Made by a program: the position numbers and the translations under genes. From the NCBI GenBank assembly GCA_022823725.1, contig JAJEHL010000049.1:248001-312000 (forward strand): 64,000 nt of DNA, read 5' to 3'. Below the pieces are notes generated by a model, which was not told the DNA's origin, searched no databases, and saw only the letters and a program-made list of their open reading frames with translations. Numbering within the stretch: the stretch's first letter is position 1; the number at the start of each line of letters is the position of its first letter. Source of the stretch: Candidatus Latescibacterota bacterium (lineage in GTDB: Bacteria; Latescibacterota; UBA2968). Shown here piece by piece: positions 39,559 to 48,964 of the stretch.

Positions 39559-42500
39559 ATGAAAAAAGTTCTAAGTGTTCTGATGTGCTTTGGCCTTGTA
39601 GTCGCCTTCGGGCAGGCTGAGGCTACCACGACCGGAAAGATCTCCGGTCAGGTGGTGGATAGCAAGGGTGAGGCACTTCCCGGAGCCAACGTGACAGTAG
39701 AAGGAACGTACCGGGGTGCTACTACTGATGCGGAAGGGTATTACGTAATCGTTTCTGTGGACCCGGGAACATACGAATTGAAAGCATCGATGGTCGGCTA
39801 TGTGGTGGAGACCAAAACCGATGTGCGGGTCATTTCGGATATTACTACTACCGTAAACTTTGTGCTCAATGAGGCGACCCTGGAATTGGGTGAGTTGACA
39901 GTGGTGGCGGAACGTCCCCTCGTTGAACCGGACCGCACCGAAAGCCGCTATGTTGTAACAGCCGACGATATTGCGGTGCTGCCCATCATCCGCAATCTGG
40001 ATAATTTTGTAGAGCTGGAAGCGGGAGTAAATGTGGATGGGTCGGACCGCATTAGGAATGCGTGGAGACAGGGTGGGAGCGGAGAAGTCACAGAATACCG
40101 GCTGGATGGTATCAAGCTGACGATGATGGATGGCCGCAGGGAAGGGCGGGGTACGTCCTCGCAGACCTTCCGCAACGTGAATCCCTCGGCAATTTCTGAG
40201 ATCACAGTGCTGGCCGGTGGGTTGAATGCCGAATACGGCCATATCGGCGCTGTGTCGGTGGTCACTCTGGATGGTGGACGCGATTTTCACGGCCAGGGAC
40301 ACTATCGGTTTTCACCTGCACGACAGCAGCACTGGGGAGAAAATTTTTATCAAAGTCCGATTCACAGGGACAGATTGAAGGTCGGAGATTCGGCCTGGGA
40401 GAACGAGACAGATGCCACGGGTCGGCGCGTGCATGAAAGACCGTCGAGCGATTATACAGATGTGCAAGGGCATTTTATGGAGGCATCCCTTTCCGGTCCT
40501 GTGGGCCGGGATGTGTCGTTTTTCCTGAGTACGCAGCACGATTTTCAGCCAACGCGTTTGCCAGCAGCGCAGTTGCGCAAGCCCTTCAATGCCAATACGA
40601 GCTACAAATTGACCACCAATCTCAACCCGAACCTGAAGTTGCGCGTCGGCGGGCTTTATGGCCGGGATAAGGGTCGGTTTACCTCTGGTTCTAATCTGTT
40701 GAGGGCGAGTGCATTGCGGCATACGAATAACGCGCGGGCGATTTTCCTGCCCGAGGGCGAATCCGCAGCCGGGTCCTGGTTGAGCACAGATAATCTGGTA
40801 TATGTACTGGCTACGCATACCCTGTCGGCCAGAACCTTTTACGAGGTGCGCCTGTCCCGCTATAGCAGCACGCAGGATACGCTGAATGTGCCGACCCTGA
40901 CCGTGGATCCAACTCTGGATCAAGACGGCTGGTACTATGCCGACACCGGTCAGATTCAGGACTACCAGCTCGGCGCACAGACGCGGTACACGCTAAAAGC
41001 CGATTTGTCCAGCCAGGTGACGCGCGGGCACTTTGTCAAGGCGGGGATTAGTCTGACGCGCTACGACTCGTACCAGACCAACTTTACGGAAACTGCTGGC
41101 GGCAAGAACCGATACATCATCCATTATGGGAAATACGGTGAATTTGGCGAAGGTGTTACGCCGTGGGAGTTCTCCGGCTATGTTCAGGATAAGATGGAGT
41201 TTGAAGGATTGATCGTGAATGCGGGATTGCGCATTGAGCGATTCTGGGGGGAAAAGGTGCCGTTGATTCCCTTTCAGGGCGCACCAATGACCAATACCCT
41301 CACGCGGTATCAGGCAAATACGCAATATGGCGATATGAAAGCCTATACGTGGTATATGCCGCGGCTGGGCATTTCTCACCCGATTACGGACAAGTCGAAA
41401 ATCCACTTCTTTTATGGCAAATACCACACGCGTCCGGCCTTTGATTTGTTCTTCAGAAATCGCTGGAATACGTCGGGTGCTGCTTCCCGAGATTTAAATG
41501 GGAACGGACAGATTGATCCGGCAGAAGTGAATAATAATATGCCGTTGAATGACTCGTTTGGTTCTGCCTATACGATTGATAATCCCTCGTTCCAGCACGC
41601 GCAGGTATCCACGGCTTTTGAGTTGGGTTCTGAGTACAATTTTATCAGTGACTACACGCTGCAGACCACGGCTTATTACCGGGTATCCAACGGATTTTTG
41701 AGCGTGCAGGCGATGTATTTTGTCGATCCCACGCTCGGCAGAAAGGCCAAGACCAGAGCAAATGGACCGCGCGGACATGTGACAACTCGCGGTTTGGAAC
41801 TGGCGCTGAAGAAGGGGCTGAGGCACAATTTTTCCTTCAAGGCAGCCATCAATATGGGCTGGGGAGAACGGCTGACCATTGGCGGTACCAAGCCCGGAAA
41901 TGGAGAGACCGACATCTTCCCGGACGCCTCGTATATTGCCGATCCAAATCGCTACTGGCAGGAGTGGACGGTTGATCCAAGCACCGGAGCAGAGATTCCC
42001 AATCCACCGACTGGTGAAAAGCTCGCAGAATTGCAAGCAAAGGCTCAGGCGCAGGTGGATATAGGACTTGCTGGAGGGCAGAAGGCAGGGGCACAGCATC
42101 GCACGGAGTTTATCAAGCTGTGGGAGCTCCCCTGGTTATCCAGCGAGGACGCCCAGCGGTTGCAGGGTCTCTATTCCATCTCCAGCACCTTCTGGAGCGT
42201 GGAAGGCGGCCGTGCCGATGCCCGACGCACTCAGGGTAGCCTGGTGCTCATCTATGCCAGTCCGCCCGATTTTGGTCCCGGTGAGATGTTCTGGGGCAGC
42301 AAGATATTCGGCGATCTGCGCATCAATATGATCTATCGGCTTTATACCGGGCGGATCTTCGACTTCAGCGATCCGATTACCAGCCTGAATGTGAAGCGGG
42401 AAGGTCCGACTTCTTCTGTAACCGATCTGAGTATTCAGAAGGGCTTTAACATCAAGAATGTGAAGCCTCTGGTTTATCTGGAGATCAACAATTTGTTCAA

Positions 42501-42687
42501 CCAGAAGATTCCGAGCACGCAGAGTCAGGGCGGCGGGGTCGGCAATTCGTCGGATTACCTGAGGTGGGGACTTGTGGCACCTCGGCCCGACGATTCGACT
42601 TTCCAGCAGTATGGAGATGTCAACGACTACGCGCGCTACAGCGGCGAACCCCGTCAGATTTTTGCGGGATTGCGATTGACTTGGTGA
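39559..42687 (+). CDS. TonB-dependent receptor with carboxypeptidase-regulatory-like N-terminal domain
   Basis: 1042 aa, complete. A signal peptide (MKKVLSVLMCFGLVVAFGQ) is followed by a CarboxypepD_reg-like domain at about residues 25-115 (GQVVDSKGEALPGANVTVEG, TDAEGYYVI), a plug at about 120-240 (LPIIRNLDNFVELEAGVNVDG, EYRLDGIKLTMMDGRR, EITVLAGGLNAEYG) and a barrel to the C-terminal FAGLRLTW. Residues 645-656 (41491-41526) form a full EF-hand loop, DLNGNGQIDPAE, also present in the receptor at the left edge. It moves a large or bound substrate across the outer membrane using TonB. It starts the second receptor-cargo-PorV cassette; no SusD follows. Confidence 0.92.
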   Translation: MKKVLSVLMCFGLVVAFGQAEATTTGKISGQVVDSKGEALPGANVTVEGTYRGATTDAEGYYVIVSVDPGTYELKASMVGYVVETKTDVRVISDITTTVNFVLNEATLELGELTVVAERPLVEPDRTESRYVVTADDIAVLPIIRNLDNFVELEAGVNVDGSDRIRNAWRQGGSGEVTEYRLDGIKLTMMDGRREGRGTSSQTFRNVNPSAISEITVLAGGLNAEYGHIGAVSVVTLDGGRDFHGQGHYRFSPARQQHWGENFYQSPIHRDRLKVGDSAWENETDATGRRVHERPSSDYTDVQGHFMEASLSGPVGRDVSFFLSTQHDFQPTRLPAAQLRKPFNANTSYKLTTNLNPNLKLRVGGLYGRDKGRFTSGSNLLRASALRHTNNARAIFLPEGESAAGSWLSTDNLVYVLATHTLSARTFYEVRLSRYSSTQDTLNVPTLTVDPTLDQDGWYYADTGQIQDYQLGAQTRYTLKADLSSQVTRGHFVKAGISLTRYDSYQTNFTETAGGKNRYIIHYGKYGEFGEGVTPWEFSGYVQDKMEFEGLIVNAGLRIERFWGEKVPLIPFQGAPMTNTLTRYQANTQYGDMKAYTWYMPRLGISHPITDKSKIHFFYGKYHTRPAFDLFFRNRWNTSGAASRDLNGNGQIDPAEVNNNMPLNDSFGSAYTIDNPSFQHAQVSTAFELGSEYNFISDYTLQTTAYYRVSNGFLSVQAMYFVDPTLGRKAKTRANGPRGHVTTRGLELALKKGLRHNFSFKAAINMGWGERLTIGGTKPGNGETDIFPDASYIADPNRYWQEWTVDPSTGAEIPNPPTGEKLAELQAKAQAQVDIGLAGGQKAGAQHRTEFIKLWELPWLSSEDAQRLQGLYSISSTFWSVEGGRADARRTQGSLVLIYASPPDFGPGEMFWGSKIFGDLRINMIYRLYTGRIFDFSDPITSLNVKREGPTSSVTDLSIQKGFNIKNVKPLVYLEINNLFNQKIPSTQSQGGGVGNSSDYLRWGLVAPRPDDSTFQQYGDVNDYARYSGEPRQIFAGLRLTW

Positions 42688-42697
42688 AGACGCCTCT

Positions 42698-42717
42698 GGG
42701 GCTGGATATCCAGCCCC
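42698..42717. promoter_or_regulatory. Perfect 20-bp palindrome inside the receptor operon
   Basis: GGGGCTGGATATCCAGCCCC lies 11 bp after the receptor stop and 37 bp before the secreted-protein start. It is followed only by AATTTG, so it is weak as a terminator; as RNA it would protect or process the receptor mRNA, and it could partly reduce downstream expression. Confidence 0.55.
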
Positions 42718-42753
42718 AATTTGTAAGCCCTTTATAGAAAGGGAGAGTTATTT

Positions 42754-45219
42754 ATGCATAAATCTAAATTTTTACTGATGGCCTATTCGTTTTTGGCGGC
42801 GATCTTCGCGGTAGTACTCATGGCTGAAATTGCTCCTGCGCAGATCATTCCAAAGATCGAATACCGAAACTTCAGACGCGCCAAACTTTGGACGGGCTTG
42901 ATGAACACAGGCACGCACGGTCCTGATCGAGACGGAAGCCGGCGAGCCAACATGGAGGGCATCGCCTATCCGGGACGGGGCACCCGCATTTCGGGAAGCA
43001 TCTGGGGCGGGCGGACATGGCCGGGGTCTAACCAGTGGGTGCAGAATTACCTGCTGAGGACCTCTGGTGCCCGCAATCTGGGCACGTACATTATTACAAA
43101 GCCCAATCCTGGAGAGTTTACGCCCACTGGCGGAAATACGTATAATGTCTCGATTTCGGCATTGACACATACGCCGGATATTACCCCGATGCGGTATCCA
43201 GTGGAAGATATGATTGAGGGAAGGGCTGGTGTGGGATTTGAACACACCCATCCGATTGCTCAGGTTCCCTTGGCAAGCTGGTGGCCCGGGCAGGTTCCGC
43301 TCGCTGCTGATAGGGTGCTGGAGATTCACAACGCCGATTACGGCAAATATATGAAGGCAGAGCACAAGCGGTTTGGGGAATTGCTGGGCATTGCCCACTG
43401 GACCACCGAGACGGGTATTACGGGTACCAAAAAGGTATATCAGTGGAGTTTTCGAGACTGGGATGATTTTGTGATTGTGGAGAATATTTTTGAGAACACG
43501 GGGGACAGTGACGGGGATGGAATTGCAGATTTGAATGGGGGCGCGGGATTGACCCTGAACGATACGTATTTCTCCTTTGTGAATCTGCTCTGGCCTACCG
43601 AGGGCGGCACGGCCAATCGGGATCGCGTGACAAATGCGCGGGGCTATTACTACTGGCTGTTGCGCCGATCCGAAGCAGAGTCTTATCCCGAAGTGCAGGA
43701 CGATGTGCTGCGCTACACAGATGCGGCCAATTATCCCGGGGGTGCCGATCCCAGTTATTCGGATGTGGCCGATGCTGTCGGACTTAAGATGCACTATGCT
43801 TTTGATGGCGATTCCCCGGTCTCCTCACGCGACGATACGGGAGATTCGCATATTCCAGAGACCCAGTGCTGCTGGGGAAGGCAAAATTTCCAGATACGGG
43901 GAGAGGTCATGGCGGGGCAATACGTGGGTTTCCTGCCCATTGATTACGATCCCACAGATGGGTTTGCCAACGATACCGAGACCTATGTCGCGCCCCGGGT
44001 GGCCGAGCAGCCGTTTGTAGCATCCTGGTTTACCCACAAGGACGATCCTTCTATTGAGCGAGGGGACCACACTGAGGACGATATTGCCCGGGCACTGGTT
44101 TCTGTGCCTTTGGCGGGCGAGCGACCGAGTATTTTGAATAATGACGGGCGCACGCCATGGCCAGAGAATCCCACAGCGCCGCTGCCGCCTCAGGACAATC
44201 CGACCCGAAGTGGCGAGACGGTGACCACGCCGATGTCTCCCAACTGGTATTCGGGTGTGCAGACCTATGGTCCCTACGATCTGAAGAAAGGCGACAAGGT
44301 CAAGATCGTAACAGCTCTTGTGGCCGCAATGGCTGTAGAAGAGAATATGTGGGGTTGGCAACGGGATATTCCGAAGAATTTTGACGATCTACACACAGAC
44401 AAGGTGATGCGGAATCTGGTCAAACACGCCAAAAAGGCCCAGGAGATCTACGACCTGGAGTTCGATATCCCACTGCCGCCGCCAGATGTGGTTCTGACTA
44501 TTTCAAACACGCCCGATGCCACAGCCAAACTCACCTGGGGGAGTCTGGATGATCTGGAAGATCCCGATTATGCGGGAACTTCTGAGGCTAAGGATGTTGC
44601 GGGGTACCGGGTTTATCGCAGCGATTTCTATATCGACGACTGGAAGTTGTTAAAAGACATCCCTGCGGGTGATGCCGGGCATAAGAATGGCGATACTTAC
44701 GAGTATGTCGATCCCGAGTCTCTGGCCGGATTCGAGTATTATTACGCTGTAACGGCCTACGATACGGGACACAGTGATTTTAAGGGCCGTGGCTCGGTGC
44801 CATCGTTGGAAAGCGGCCTGTCGGCTGTGGAACAGTTTTTTCAGTTTTCCAAGACGCCTACCAGCCCTGCTGTGGCTGCCAACCCGGTTGCCGATGCTTT
44901 AGAGGCGCCCGTGGCGGTGATCCCCAACCCCTTCCTGGCGGATGGATCGCATGCGTATGAAGGGTCGGATAAAATCCGGTTCACAAATCTGCCGTCCAAG
45001 TGCCATGTGAAAATTTTCTCGGTTTCCGGCGATTTGGTGGCAGAATTCAGACACGACAATCCCGAGTTGGGCGAGGCCAGCTATTTGCAGCTTTCCCGGG
45101 AAGTGACCGGGCAGATTAGTGCCGGGGTTTACTTTTTTGTCGTAAAGTCAGAGACGCCCGAGAGCATGGACAAGATTCAGCGGGGGACTTTTGTGGTTGT
45201 CGGAGGGTCTGTCAGATAG
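42754..45219 (+). CDS. Secreted cargo-like protein with T9SS-like C-terminal module (paralogue)
   Basis: 821 aa, paralogue of the protein at 1560-3935. A signal peptide (MHKSKFLLMAYSFLAAIFAV) is followed by an FRRAKLWTGLMNTG block, a DSDGDGIADLNGG calcium-type loop near residue 255, a fibronectin-like region at about 580-690, and a C-terminal sorting-like module (VIPNPF, IRFTNLPSKCHVKIFSVSGD, GVYFFVV). In type IX systems such modules direct proteins to the surface through PorV-type shuttles, and a PorV-like gene follows 47 bp downstream. Function is inferred as a surface protein working with the receptor; no catalytic motif found. Confidence 0.75.
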   Translation: MHKSKFLLMAYSFLAAIFAVVLMAEIAPAQIIPKIEYRNFRRAKLWTGLMNTGTHGPDRDGSRRANMEGIAYPGRGTRISGSIWGGRTWPGSNQWVQNYLLRTSGARNLGTYIITKPNPGEFTPTGGNTYNVSISALTHTPDITPMRYPVEDMIEGRAGVGFEHTHPIAQVPLASWWPGQVPLAADRVLEIHNADYGKYMKAEHKRFGELLGIAHWTTETGITGTKKVYQWSFRDWDDFVIVENIFENTGDSDGDGIADLNGGAGLTLNDTYFSFVNLLWPTEGGTANRDRVTNARGYYYWLLRRSEAESYPEVQDDVLRYTDAANYPGGADPSYSDVADAVGLKMHYAFDGDSPVSSRDDTGDSHIPETQCCWGRQNFQIRGEVMAGQYVGFLPIDYDPTDGFANDTETYVAPRVAEQPFVASWFTHKDDPSIERGDHTEDDIARALVSVPLAGERPSILNNDGRTPWPENPTAPLPPQDNPTRSGETVTTPMSPNWYSGVQTYGPYDLKKGDKVKIVTALVAAMAVEENMWGWQRDIPKNFDDLHTDKVMRNLVKHAKKAQEIYDLEFDIPLPPPDVVLTISNTPDATAKLTWGSLDDLEDPDYAGTSEAKDVAGYRVYRSDFYIDDWKLLKDIPAGDAGHKNGDTYEYVDPESLAGFEYYYAVTAYDTGHSDFKGRGSVPSLESGLSAVEQFFQFSKTPTSPAVAANPVADALEAPVAVIPNPFLADGSHAYEGSDKIRFTNLPSKCHVKIFSVSGDLVAEFRHDNPELGEASYLQLSREVTGQISAGVYFFVVKSETPESMDKIQRGTFVVVGGSVR

Positions 45220-45266
45220 ACGAGAGCAGCGCGCTTTGAGGTGCGCCTAATTATAAGGAGATTGTA

Positions 45267-46211
45267 ATGTATAAAAAACTTATCGTCGGATGGATCCTGC
45301 TGGCAACTCTGGCCTGGACCGGCTCTGCGGAAGCCAGCGGGACGGTTAAGAGAATTGGTCTGACGATTTTTTCGGCCTTGGAAGTGGGGCAGAGTGCCCG
45401 TGCGGTTGGGATGGGCAGTGCGTTTACACCGGTTGGCGATGATATCAACGCTATCTGGTGGAACCCGGCGGGCTTGTCGAGTTTGGACCGTGCAGAGGTG
45501 TCGCTCAGCCATTCTCAGTGGTTTGTAAACTCGACGTTCAACTCCGGGGCAGTTGGAATCCGCAAGGGAATTCACTCCTTTGGGGTGAGCATGTTGAGCT
45601 TTATGCCCGAGGAGGTGGAGGAACGCACGATTTTGCAGCCCGGAGGCACAGGACGTATATTGAGCCTGGGCACGACAGCCATTGCCGGAGCTTACGCCAT
45701 CCGGTTTACGGATAAGCTGTCGTTTGGCGTGCGTATCGGTTGGGCGCGTGAGGATCTGGATCTGACCAATCACACGACTTTCAACGTGGATTTCGGTACG
45801 CGGTTCTATACGGGATTTCGCAGTTTTCGGCTGTCGATGTCGATGCGGAATTTTGGAAAGGATACGGAAGTACTGCGTCGTGAGTTTCAGCAACCGCTGA
45901 CGTTCAACATCGGAGGTGCCGCTGAAGTTGTGGGTATCAAGGGCGATCCTTTCTACGTGACGGCGGCCTATGAGTTGAGCTTTGCGATCAACTACGAGGA
46001 GCGTCATCACTTTGGCGGCGAAGCATGGTTGGCGAATATGCTGGCTCTGCGCGCTGGCTATATGGCGAATTACGACGGCACGGATTTTACCGCTGGTGCT
46101 GGGCTGAAAATTCCCTTTGGGAAGCGCAATATGACGGCCGATTTTGCCTGGCAGCAAAGCAAAAACGATCTGGATGCACCGTTGCGCTTTACCATTGGCT
46201 TTAAGCTTTAA
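45267..46211 (+). CDS. PorV/PorQ-family outer-membrane protein (paralogue)
   Basis: 314 aa with a signal peptide ending near SAEAS. The family signature is clear: FSALEVGQSARAVGMGSAFT, IWWNPAGLSSL, LSHSQWFVNSTFNSGAVGI, SFMPEEVEERTILQPGGTGR, which runs in parallel with the protein at 3946-4908 (VPEEVEETTIFQ...GTGR). It closes the second cassette and is followed by a bidirectional terminator. The start is the ATG at 45267 with AAGGAG upstream. Expected FadL-like barrel and shuttle for the preceding sorting-domain protein, by family analogy. Confidence 0.85.
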   Translation: MYKKLIVGWILLATLAWTGSAEASGTVKRIGLTIFSALEVGQSARAVGMGSAFTPVGDDINAIWWNPAGLSSLDRAEVSLSHSQWFVNSTFNSGAVGIRKGIHSFGVSMLSFMPEEVEERTILQPGGTGRILSLGTTAIAGAYAIRFTDKLSFGVRIGWAREDLDLTNHTTFNVDFGTRFYTGFRSFRLSMSMRNFGKDTEVLRREFQQPLTFNIGGAAEVVGIKGDPFYVTAAYELSFAINYEERHHFGGEAWLANMLALRAGYMANYDGTDFTAGAGLKIPFGKRNMTADFAWQQSKNDLDAPLRFTIGFKL

Positions 46212-46225
46212 TATCGTTTATAGGC

Positions 46226-46264
46226 AAAAAAAAGGCGATCGGACGGAAGTCTGATCGCCTTTTC
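46226..46264. terminator. Bidirectional rho-independent terminator
   Basis: The 11-bp stem 46234-46244 / 46249-46259 (GGCGATCGGAC, one G-U pair) has a GGAA tetraloop, an A run before it and a T run after. It lies between the convergent PorV-like and GWxTD genes. Confidence 0.88.
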
Positions 46265-46287
46265 TGTTGAGGGCAAAGTCTCCGATT

Positions 46288-48729
46288 TTATTTTTTATAT
46301 CGGAACAAAATTTCCTTGGCTGCGATTTGTTTGCTGGTGAGATCTTCGACGGTGACGGTGAGGCGATTGTATCCGGGCTTGACTTTTTTTAAGCTGAGTT
46401 CGAGATAGCCCGTAGTGTTGTGTTCGGTGCCCACCTGGTCAAAGTTGACCTTTACCTGGGTCTTTTCCTCGCGTGCAAATAGTCCGGATAGAGCACCAAC
46501 ACTGCTGCGCAGAAGGTTGAAGGGGCGTTTTGGGTTTTCGGAGCCGATGGTATAGGTAATGCGATAGCGGACCTCTCCAAAGGTATTTGGGGCCAGGTTA
46601 TAAATTTCGTAATACATGTAGGCACTCTGGTCTTCGCGATAAGCCCGGGTGGTCATGGGAATGACGTAGATGTCCCCTTTTTTAAATTTTTCGTCTCCAC
46701 CTGCGTCAAAGATGTGATAGCCCAATTGGATGTCGCTGAGGTACAGTTTTTGATCGGCATAGGATTCTACCTGGACGCGGTGTCGGTAGATGCCCTTGCG
46801 TTCTGAGGCCCGGTCGTTGAGTTGGACGGTGAGCAGATATTCACCAGGGGGAATATCTACGGAAAGGATGTTGGGAATGAATGCCCCTTCGGGCCACTTT
46901 CTGTGTCCGAATGCTCTGTAACCGAGCAGATCTTGTGTGCGGTATATTTGCGTGTATGACGTATCGGTCAGAACAATGGCGCAATCGGCCAGGATGGTGC
47001 TGGTATCACCCGAAGCAAAGGTGCCCATTTCCACGGGATCAATGCCGTAATATACTTCGACAGTTGTTTTTCCATCTGAGCCTCGAAAGTCGGCAAAGTC
47101 GTAGGAGAACCCCAGCCCCGACATTGGGCCTCCGGGTCTGTAGAAATCGGGAATTTCCATGACGGCGCGGGCGGCCGCTGTATGGGGCGAGAAATAGGCA
47201 AATTGGGAATACCGATGCAAGCCAACTGAGCCGTCCTGTTCGGGAAAGTCAGGGATGGGCGCATAGTCGTAAACGCCATTGCTGTGTTCGTCTGTAAATG
47301 TGATCTCGATGCCTTCTCCCACGTTGGTATAGACCCAGGATTCCCACGGGACGATGGTCATGTCGCCACTGGTGGTGACGGGGCGGAAATGGTGGATATT
47401 GTCAGGGCGCGTCTGGCGCTGGTGGAAATTTTCGAGGGCGTCCTGCTGGGCACTGCCAGCTTCGCCAGCATCTTCAACGGCTGCGTCGGCTTCATCGAGG
47501 ATGATATCACCGCCGAGCAGATTGCCGCCTTCATCAACGCGCTGGATGGCGGATGGGTCGAGAGCACCCATAAAGGATTGGTTGCTCCGCACTGGATAGA
47601 CCGGTCCTATAAAGGTTTCGTCGATGGATTCTGGCCCGTAAAGTGCAAGGGCGAGGCGTTCTTTGACCTGTTCGACGGCTGCGGTCATCTGGGTGGCTGC
47701 ATGGCCTGAGCGCGCCCGATGGTCCGGGTCGCCATAGCGGATGTAAATATCTCCGCGAATATCCCAGGGCTTTTTTCCCTGACCAAAGTGCTGTAGCGCA
47801 TACCAGACCCGGCGGTAATGTTCAAAAAGTCTTTCGTTGATTTCCGTCAAGAGGTCGAGGTCGCGTCGGGTCCAGAATTGCTTCAGGAATTCGGATTTTT
47901 CAGTATCAGGTGTTTGTTCATAAGCCTCGATTTCCCGTTTTGTTCCTATTGCACTGATGTCGCGATAAGAGGCTTGTTCTCGTTCGGGCAGGGCATCGAT
48001 ATAGCGTTCGAAAGTTTCGAGGGCTTGTTGCGTTTCTCCCTGATCAAAATAAATTTGGGCGGCGATGTGAAGAAAGGCGTGGTCTTTGAGATGGATTTCG
48101 AGGTTTTTGAGCGTCGTTTCGTCAAGGAAATATTTCGGATTTATCCGGTCTCCTTGCGACCTGCGGCGATGCTCGATATAAGCTATGCCAAACAGACGGG
48201 CAGTTTCCCCGTCGTGGGGTTGGATTTCCAGGGCACGGGCATAAGCTCTTAAGGCGGCAGCATAATTCTCGTTCAGACGCACATAGCTTTTGCCCAAAAG
48301 GATATAGGCTGGCGCATAATTGGGATCCATGCGGGTGGCGCGGCGAGCTTCGGAGACGGCTTTGCGTGCATTGCGTACGGCCAGAAAGCCACCTGCGGCA
48401 CGCCGATAGTGTATGCGTGCTATACCGGTTTGGGCAGGCGCAGAGGCAGCGTAAGTTTCCATGGCGTCTTTATATGCCCGCATGGCGTGGTCCAGTTGTC
48501 CAATATCGAAATAGGCGTTTCCCACAGCGATTAGGGTTTCAATTCCCTCTGGGTCCTGCTCGAGAGCAGCCTTTAAGTGCTCCATTGCCCTTTTATCTTC
48601 TTTTGCCTGATACTGAGCTTTTCCGAGGGCGATGAGAGAATCGCGCACGGCATTTTGATTGGCGGGCACAATCTGGATAAGACAAAGGATGAGACCAAGT
48701 GCAATGGTCGTTTGTCGCAGTACAGGCAT
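46288..48729 (-). CDS. Exported TPR and GWxTD-domain protein
   Basis: 813 aa from the ATG at 48729, which has GGAGG 6 nt upstream, giving a signal peptide (MPVLRQTTIALGLILCLIQI). Residues 30-260 contain about five TPRs (for example AMEHLKAALEQDPEGIETLI). A GWxTD-type domain follows at about 290-350: FLKQFWTRRDLDLLTEINER, LFEHYRRVWYAL, WDIRGDIYIRYGDPDHRA. The C-terminal 400 residues are beta-rich. GWxTD proteins are common in Acidobacteria and FCB phyla and have no firm function. Periplasmic by signal peptide; divergent from the PhyH gene at 48965. Confidence 0.82.
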   Translation of the reverse strand: MPVLRQTTIALGLILCLIQIVPANQNAVRDSLIALGKAQYQAKEDKRAMEHLKAALEQDPEGIETLIAVGNAYFDIGQLDHAMRAYKDAMETYAASAPAQTGIARIHYRRAAGGFLAVRNARKAVSEARRATRMDPNYAPAYILLGKSYVRLNENYAAALRAYARALEIQPHDGETARLFGIAYIEHRRRSQGDRINPKYFLDETTLKNLEIHLKDHAFLHIAAQIYFDQGETQQALETFERYIDALPEREQASYRDISAIGTKREIEAYEQTPDTEKSEFLKQFWTRRDLDLLTEINERLFEHYRRVWYALQHFGQGKKPWDIRGDIYIRYGDPDHRARSGHAATQMTAAVEQVKERLALALYGPESIDETFIGPVYPVRSNQSFMGALDPSAIQRVDEGGNLLGGDIILDEADAAVEDAGEAGSAQQDALENFHQRQTRPDNIHHFRPVTTSGDMTIVPWESWVYTNVGEGIEITFTDEHSNGVYDYAPIPDFPEQDGSVGLHRYSQFAYFSPHTAAARAVMEIPDFYRPGGPMSGLGFSYDFADFRGSDGKTTVEVYYGIDPVEMGTFASGDTSTILADCAIVLTDTSYTQIYRTQDLLGYRAFGHRKWPEGAFIPNILSVDIPPGEYLLTVQLNDRASERKGIYRHRVQVESYADQKLYLSDIQLGYHIFDAGGDEKFKKGDIYVIPMTTRAYREDQSAYMYYEIYNLAPNTFGEVRYRITYTIGSENPKRPFNLLRSSVGALSGLFAREEKTQVKVNFDQVGTEHNTTGYLELSLKKVKPGYNRLTVTVEDLTSKQIAAKEILFRYKK

Positions 48730-48964
48730 GATGAGCCTCCGCATAGACGAGATGTGAGATGTCTGCATTTCCAGTGCAGGCTGACGCGCTACAAAAAATC
48801 AATGAGTTTGTATATGTATAAAAGAAATATAGGCTATCAGTTTGCCTCACACAAGGCATAGCTCGCGATATTTGGCTTGAATTTCGGGTTGAGAGGCGAT
48901 AAAATGAGCAATGAGACTATCCCGATCAGATATGGATCACCTGATTTGAACAAAAGGAGGCACT

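Noticed and set aside
48770-48964. A small gene upstream of the PhyH gene at 48965
   Set aside because: A short frame from 48904 exists but runs through the ribosome site and into the PhyH gene out of frame; no support.
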